Positions 7,065 to 10,497 of a stretch of DNA of 10,497 nt are shown here, piece after piece. Positions within the stretch are counted from its first letter, which is position 1, and the number at the start of each line of letters is the position of its first letter. Source of the stretch: Lachnospiraceae bacterium (GTDB lineage Bacteria; Bacillota; Clostridia; Lachnospirales; Lachnospiraceae); NCBI GenBank assembly GCA_009774395.1, contig VSNQ01000145.1, positions 1-10,497 of the forward strand, written 5' to 3'. The notes beneath the pieces were generated by a model. That model made no database searches. It was not told the DNA's origin and worked only from the letters and a program-made list of their open reading frames with translations. Position numbers and translations under genes: made by a program.

Positions 7065-8330
7065 TTACCTCGCCTTTTTCTCGCGTTCATTACGTGCTTC
7101 ACGATACACTAGGAAAGGCTGGCTGGTTCCCTCAACTGCTTCTTTCGTAATTATGCAGCTTTCGATGGTTTCATCGGAGGGGATTTCATACATAACATCC
7201 ATCATAACGCTTTCCATGATGGAACGCAGACCTCTGGCGCCAGTTTTTCTCTCTAGCGCCTTCTCCGCAATCATCTCTATCGCGTCAGGCTCAAAGCTAA
7301 GCTTTACATTATCAAATTCAAATAATTTCTGATACTGTTTAATCAGCGCGCTCTTTGGCTCCTTTAGAATCCGCACCAGCGCATTCTTATCAAGCCCCTC
7401 TAAGGACACATTAATTGGAACACGCCCTACAAACTCTGGTATTAAGCCAAACTTTGTTAAATCCTGCGGCGTTACCTCCTTAAGCACAGCACCAATATCA
7501 CGCTGTGACTTTTCCGCAATCTCTTTATTAAAACCAATGGATTTGCGGTCAAGCCTTGTTTCCACAATTTTATCCAATCCGTCAAACGCACCTCCGCAGA
7601 TAAACAAAATATTCGTCGTGTCTATCTGAATCAGTTCTTGATGCGGGTGCTTTCTTCCTCCCTGCGGCGGCACACTCGCAACCGTACCCTCCACAATTTT
7701 TAAAAGTGCCTGCTGTACACCCTCGCCAGATACATCTCTTGTTATGGATACATTCTCGCTTTTCTTTGTTATCTTATCAATCTCATCGATATAGATAATC
7801 CCATACTGCGCACGTTCAATATCATAGTCCGCCGCCTGTATCAGTTTTAACAGAATATTCTCTACGTCCTCTCCTACATAGCCTGCCTCTGTCAATGTTG
7901 TTGCATCCGCTATCGCAAATGGTACATTAATAATCTTGGCAAGAGTCTGCGCCACATATGTCTTGCCGCATCCTGTCGGGCCAATCATAATTATATTGCT
8001 TTTCTGAAGTTCCACATCCAAGTTTTTCTCTGCCAAAACGCGCTTATAATGATTATAAACCGCCACAGACAAAACCTTCTTTGCTTCCTCTTGACCAATT
8101 ACATATTCGTCCAAAAATTCTTTGATTTCTACAGGTTTGAGCAGATTGATTTCAATGCCTCCATCATACTGCTCCTCGTCATATTCTTCATCAATAATAT
8201 CAGCACAAATATCAACGCATTCGTCGCAGATGTAAACACCAGCCGGCCCCGCAATCAGCTTTCTGACCTGATCCTGTGTTTTATTGCAAAACGAACAGCG
8301 AACCCTTCCATCAGTGCTTTTTCCTGCCAT
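7065..8330 (-). CDS. clpX: ClpX, ATP-dependent unfoldase of the ClpXP protease
   Basis: A AAA+ hexamer that recognises, unfolds and threads substrates into ClpP. From the chosen start it has 421 residues, typical. The N-terminal zinc-binding domain shows Cys12, Cys15, Cys35 and Cys38 (CSFC and CDEC). The AAA+ module has Walker A GPTGCGKT (117-124), the GYVG pore loop (150-153), Walker B IIYIDEID (178-185), the RKH loop (226-228) and the sensor-2 GAR (364-366). The IGF loop that docks into ClpP is present (265-267), so it should pair with the ClpP encoded just upstream. The start is ATG at 8330, with GGGAG 7 bases before it, giving the family-like MAGKSTDGRVRCSFC. In-frame ATGs at 8357 and 8351 lack a good ribosome binding site. 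It lies 45 bases after clpP and probably shares its transcript. Confidence 0.97.
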   Translation of the reverse strand: MAGKSTDGRVRCSFCNKTQDQVRKLIAGPAGVYICDECVDICADIIDEEYDEEQYDGGIEINLLKPVEIKEFLDEYVIGQEEAKKVLSVAVYNHYKRVLAEKNLDVELQKSNIIMIGPTGCGKTYVAQTLAKIINVPFAIADATTLTEAGYVGEDVENILLKLIQAADYDIERAQYGIIYIDEIDKITKKSENVSITRDVSGEGVQQALLKIVEGTVASVPPQGGRKHPHQELIQIDTTNILFICGGAFDGLDKIVETRLDRKSIGFNKEIAEKSQRDIGAVLKEVTPQDLTKFGLIPEFVGRVPINVSLEGLDKNALVRILKEPKSALIKQYQKLFEFDNVKLSFEPDAIEMIAEKALERKTGARGLRSIMESVMMDVMYEIPSDETIESCIITKEAVEGTSQPFLVYREARNEREKKAR

Positions 8331-8337
8331 CACTTTT

Positions 8338-8342
8338 CTCCC
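8338..8342 (-). promoter_or_regulatory. Ribosome binding site of clpX
   Basis: GGGAG on the minus strand, 7 bases before the ATG at 8330. It favours that start over the upstream in-frame ATGs at 8357 and 8351, which have no comparable site. Confidence 0.7.
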
Positions 8343-8350
8343 TCTACTCA

Positions 8351-8373
8351 TATTCATACCACTTTATTCATAC
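8351..8373. repeat. Short tandem-like direct repeat in the clpP-clpX gap
   Basis: Two perfect copies of the 9-mer TATTCATAC (8351-8359 and 8365-8373) with 5 bases between them fill half of the 45-base clpP-clpX spacer. No function is evident; each copy contains a minus-strand ATG without a good ribosome binding site. Confidence 0.6.
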
Positions 8374-8375
8374 TA

Positions 8376-8975
8376 TTAATCTTCCTTCTGCTCCGCTCTG
8401 TCTGTGATTACCCTGTCAATCAAACCGTACTCACAAGCCTCCTGCGCAGTTTTCCAATTGTCGCGCTCTGTATCTGCTGCAATAATATCATAAGGCTGGT
8501 TACAATTCTCTGAAAGGATTTTATTTAATTTCTCCTTGGTACGCAAAATATGTTTGGCAGCAATCTCAATCTCAGTTGCCTGCCCTTGCGCCCCGCCAAG
8601 TGGCTGATGTATCATAATCTCTGCATTTGGGAGTGCTAGTCTTTTCCCTTTCGTACCGCCTGCAAGAAGGAATGCCCCCATGCTTGCCGCCATACCAATA
8701 CAGATTGTTGATACATCACATTTAATATAGCGCATTGTATCATAGATTGCCATGCCTGCGGTAACAGAACCACCCGGGCTGTTAATGTATAGCTGAATAT
8801 CCTTATCCGGATCTTCCGCTTCCAAGAACAATAACTGTGCCACTGTCAAGCTGGCAGTTACCTCATTTACTTCTTCACCGAGAAAAATAATACGCTCTTT
8901 TAATAATCTGGAATAGATATCATACGAACGTTCTCCACGGCTTGTTTGTTCAATGACATATGGGACTAAACTCAC
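8376..8975 (-). CDS. clpP: ClpP, ATP-dependent Clp protease proteolytic subunit
   Basis: The serine peptidase chamber that degrades polypeptides fed by ClpX or other Clp ATPases. The 199 residues fit the family (193-207). The catalytic triad is Ser98 in GMAASMG, His123 in MIHQP and Asp172 in DTERDNW, and the oligomer/active-site loop NSPGGSVTAG is at 65-74. I choose GTG at 8975 as start: GGAGGT lies 7 bases upstream and the protein then begins MSLVPYVIEQTSRGERSYDI, the conserved N-terminus that forms the axial pore. In-frame ATGs at 8990 and 9023 are unsuitable, since the first overlaps the ribosome binding site and the second lies in the promoter palindrome. The gene sits between tig and clpX, a common order in clostridia, and has its own likely promoter at 9026-9054. 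Confidence 0.97.
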   Translation of the reverse strand: MSLVPYVIEQTSRGERSYDIYSRLLKERIIFLGEEVNEVTASLTVAQLLFLEAEDPDKDIQLYINSPGGSVTAGMAIYDTMRYIKCDVSTICIGMAASMGAFLLAGGTKGKRLALPNAEIMIHQPLGGAQGQATEIEIAAKHILRTKEKLNKILSENCNQPYDIIAADTERDNWKTAQEACEYGLIDRVITDRAEQKED

Positions 8976-8982
8976 GGCTTTT

Positions 8983-8988
8983 ACCTCC
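8983..8988 (-). promoter_or_regulatory. Ribosome binding site of clpP
   Basis: GGAGGT on the minus strand, 7 bases before GTG at 8975. Its first G is the third base of the in-frame ATG at 8990, so that ATG cannot use it, and the GTG start is preferred. Confidence 0.85.
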
Positions 8989-9006
8989 ATTTTCAATTCT
9001 AACAGC

Positions 9007-9034
9007 CGATATACTGATATCAATCAGTATATCG
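9007..9034. promoter_or_regulatory. Perfect inverted repeat over the clpP -10 region, candidate operator
   Basis: Arms CGATATACTGAT (9007-9018) and ATCAGTATATCG (9023-9034) are perfectly complementary over 12 bp with a 4-base centre. The repeat covers the clpP -10 hexamer and the expected start of transcription, the classical position for a repressor site. No T-run follows on either strand, so it is not a terminator. It does not resemble the CtsR heptads or the CIRCE element. If transcribed it could also form an mRNA leader hairpin ahead of the ribosome binding site. Confidence 0.7.
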
Positions 9035-9054
9035 CAATTCCTTCCATCGTGCAA
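9026..9054 (-). promoter_or_regulatory. Candidate sigma-A promoter of clpP(-clpX)
   Basis: On the minus strand TTGCAC (9054-9049) and TATACT (9031-9026) are exactly 17 bases apart. The -10 matches five of six consensus bases, the -35 three of six. Transcription would start near 9019, giving a leader of about 45 bases to the GTG start. The -10 lies inside one arm of the inverted repeat at 9007-9034. Confidence 0.6.
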
Positions 9055-9090
9055 ACATTTCATAAATATTTAATAATTTTGCTCGGCTGT

Positions 9091-10383
9091 TTATTTTTCT
9101 ACCTCCACACACTGCTCTACCACTAAATCATAAGCTTTCTTCATGCAGATATCTTCGCGGACAGCCTTCTCCTCGAATTTGCCCATCATATCGGTTAGTT
9201 CTTCCACGCTCATATGGTAGCTATCTGCCATTTTCTGAATTTCTTCCTGATATTCTTCCTCAGTCGCCTCGATATTCTCCGCCTTTGCAATTGCGCAAAG
9301 CACAAGCCTAGACTGGATACGCTTCAGCGTCTGCGGCTTCATCTGCTCCATAAAGTCTGCCCTTGTCAGCCCTGTAAACTGCAAATACTGCTCGAAAGAA
9401 AGCCCCTGCATCTGGATTCTGCGTGCAAAGTCCTCCGCCATCTGGCGCTGCTGTGTTTCAATCATTGCCTCAGGAATATCCATCTGTGAAGAAGCAATAA
9501 TTGCCTCAACCACTTTATCGCCCTTCTCCTCCTCGGCAGTTTCTTCCTTTTGCTTTGTGAGCTGTTTCTTTAAATCTTCCCTATATTCTTCCATTGTATC
9601 AAATTCTGATACATCACTTGCAAACTCATCATCCAATTCTGGAAGTTCTTTCTCTTTAATCTCTTTTATGGTGCATTTGAACTCTGCGTTCTTGCCTTTT
9701 AATTCTTCTGCATGGTAATCCTCTGGGAATGTAACATTCACTGTTATTTCCTTGTCAATCTCTGCTCCGATAAGCTGCTCCTCAAATCCCGGAATAAATG
9801 TTCCTGAGCCAATGGTCAAAGAATAATTTTCTCCCTTGCCGCCTTCAAAAGCAGCACCGTCCATAAATCCTTCAAAATCAAGCACTACCATGTCGCCATC
9901 CTGCACAGCCCTGTCCTCAACAGAAATCGTTCTCGCATTACTCTCGCGCTCACGGTTTACAGCCTCGTCAATCTCTTCCTCTGTTACCGTTGTATCTACC
10001 TTCTCAATCTCTACGCTCTTGTATGCACCAAGAGTAACCTCTGGCTTCAACGCAACTTCCGCTGTAAAGATAAAAGGTTTGCCGGCTTCAATCTGCACAA
10101 CTTCAATTTTAGGCTGTGAAACAACCTCCTCAGTACACTCGTCAATTGCCTTGGCATACGCAGAAGGAATTAGAATATTTGCCGCTTCCTCATAGAAAAC
10201 TGTATTGCCATACATTTTCTCAATCATTTTGCGTGGTACCTTGCCCTTGCGGAATCCCGGAACACTCAGCTTATTCTTGTTTTTCTGGTAAGCTTTGTCA
10301 ACTGCCTTCTCAAAATCTTCTGCCGATGCTTCTATTGTAAGCTTAGCGATATTACCTTCTAACTTTTCTACCTGTAAACTCAT
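9091..10383 (-). CDS. tig: Trigger factor, ribosome-associated chaperone and prolyl isomerase
   Basis: Trigger factor binds the ribosome at the tunnel exit and shields and folds new chains. The 430 residues are typical. The N-terminal ribosome-binding domain (about 1-115) carries the signature GFRKGKVP (43-50). The FKBP-like prolyl isomerase domain follows (about 160-245), with DGD at its start and IGSGTFIPGFEEQLIGA in its core. The helical C-terminal chaperone domain (about 250-430) is rich in Glu, Lys and Gln. The start is ATG at 10383, which gives MSLQVEKLEG, the usual N-terminus. AAGGAGG lies 11 bases upstream, whereas the in-frame ATG at 10392 is only 2 bases from it. Placement just before clpP-clpX matches many clostridia. 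No terminator is evident after it, so some transcripts may continue into clpP. Confidence 0.97.
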   Translation of the reverse strand: MSLQVEKLEGNIAKLTIEASAEDFEKAVDKAYQKNKNKLSVPGFRKGKVPRKMIEKMYGNTVFYEEAANILIPSAYAKAIDECTEEVVSQPKIEVVQIEAGKPFIFTAEVALKPEVTLGAYKSVEIEKVDTTVTEEEIDEAVNRERESNARTISVEDRAVQDGDMVVLDFEGFMDGAAFEGGKGENYSLTIGSGTFIPGFEEQLIGAEIDKEITVNVTFPEDYHAEELKGKNAEFKCTIKEIKEKELPELDDEFASDVSEFDTMEEYREDLKKQLTKQKEETAEEEKGDKVVEAIIASSQMDIPEAMIETQQRQMAEDFARRIQMQGLSFEQYLQFTGLTRADFMEQMKPQTLKRIQSRLVLCAIAKAENIEATEEEYQEEIQKMADSYHMSVEELTDMMGKFEEKAVREDICMKKAYDLVVEQCVEVEK

Positions 10384-10497
10384 TTGCTTCATTTCCTCCT
10401 TGAGCGTTATATAATTCTTCTTTTCTAAAAATAATTAAGTATTTTTATAAAAAACTACCTATCGATCGAACTTGCACAATATTACATAAATTTGTAC
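10384..10497 (-). other. Upstream leader of tig
   Basis: An AT-rich stretch before tig that holds its ribosome binding site AAGGAGG (10401-10395), 11 bases before the ATG at 10383. A TATAAA sequence on the minus strand (around 10444-10449) could be a -10 element, but the nearest -35-like hexamer (TTCGAT) is 15 bases away and poor, so I do not call a promoter. A self-complementary ATCGATCGA-type sequence (around 10461-10470) lies just upstream. Confidence 0.4.

Noticed and set aside
8049..8513. Plus-strand open frame of 154 codons spanning clpX and clpP
   Set aside because: Antisense to the conserved N-terminal part of ClpX and the C-terminus of ClpP, with a Cys- and Phe-rich composition expected from a shadow frame.
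8976..9090. CtsR or CIRCE heat-shock operator before clpP
   Set aside because: No tandem GGTCAAA-like heptads and no TTAGCACTC/GAGTGCTAA pair are visible here, before tig or before lon.
9836..10195. Plus-strand open frame of 119 codons opposite tig
   Set aside because: Ser/Thr-rich shadow of the tig coding strand; the minus-strand protein is an unambiguous trigger factor.

Overview
The window looks like chromosomal housekeeping DNA from a low-GC Gram-positive bacterium, most likely a clostridium of the Lachnospiraceae type. This is inferred from the AT-rich base use, the strong GGAGG ribosome binding sites, the gene order tig-clpP-clpX-lon-engB, and the sequence character of the proteins (for example a ClpP starting MSLVPYVIEQ and a trigger factor starting MSLQVEKLE). 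All nine genes lie on the minus strand, so transcription runs from high to low coordinates. I see no mobile element, CRISPR array, tRNA, rRNA or sign of horizontal transfer.

Region by region, in the direction of transcription: a 114-base leader (10497-10384); tig, the ribosome-bound chaperone trigger factor; a 115-base gap with a good promoter overlapped by a perfect 12-bp-arm inverted repeat; clpP and clpX, the peptidase and unfoldase of the ClpXP protease; a hairpin terminator; lon, the second ATP-dependent protease; engB, a ribosome-assembly GTPase; an AI-2E family membrane protein; truA, a tRNA pseudouridine synthase; a FabG-like short-chain dehydrogenase that may be the EF-P modification reductase YmfI; and trxB, thioredoxin reductase. 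Positions 339-1 hold no recognisable gene, but do contain a promoter-like sequence pointing left, out of the window.

The genes fall into two blocks. tig-clpP-clpX handles nascent-chain folding and regulated proteolysis. From lon to trxB the genes are packed with gaps of -11 to +26 bases, several ribosome binding sites lie inside the preceding gene, and the block reads as one operon joining proteolysis, ribosome and tRNA maturation, a membrane protein and thiol redox control. Start sites were re-chosen for six genes (tig, clpP, clpX, the AI-2E gene, truA, trxB) from ribosome binding sites and family N-termini. The most interesting feature is the palindrome over the clpP promoter, a likely operator that does not resemble CtsR or CIRCE sites. 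I found no clear new biological system.
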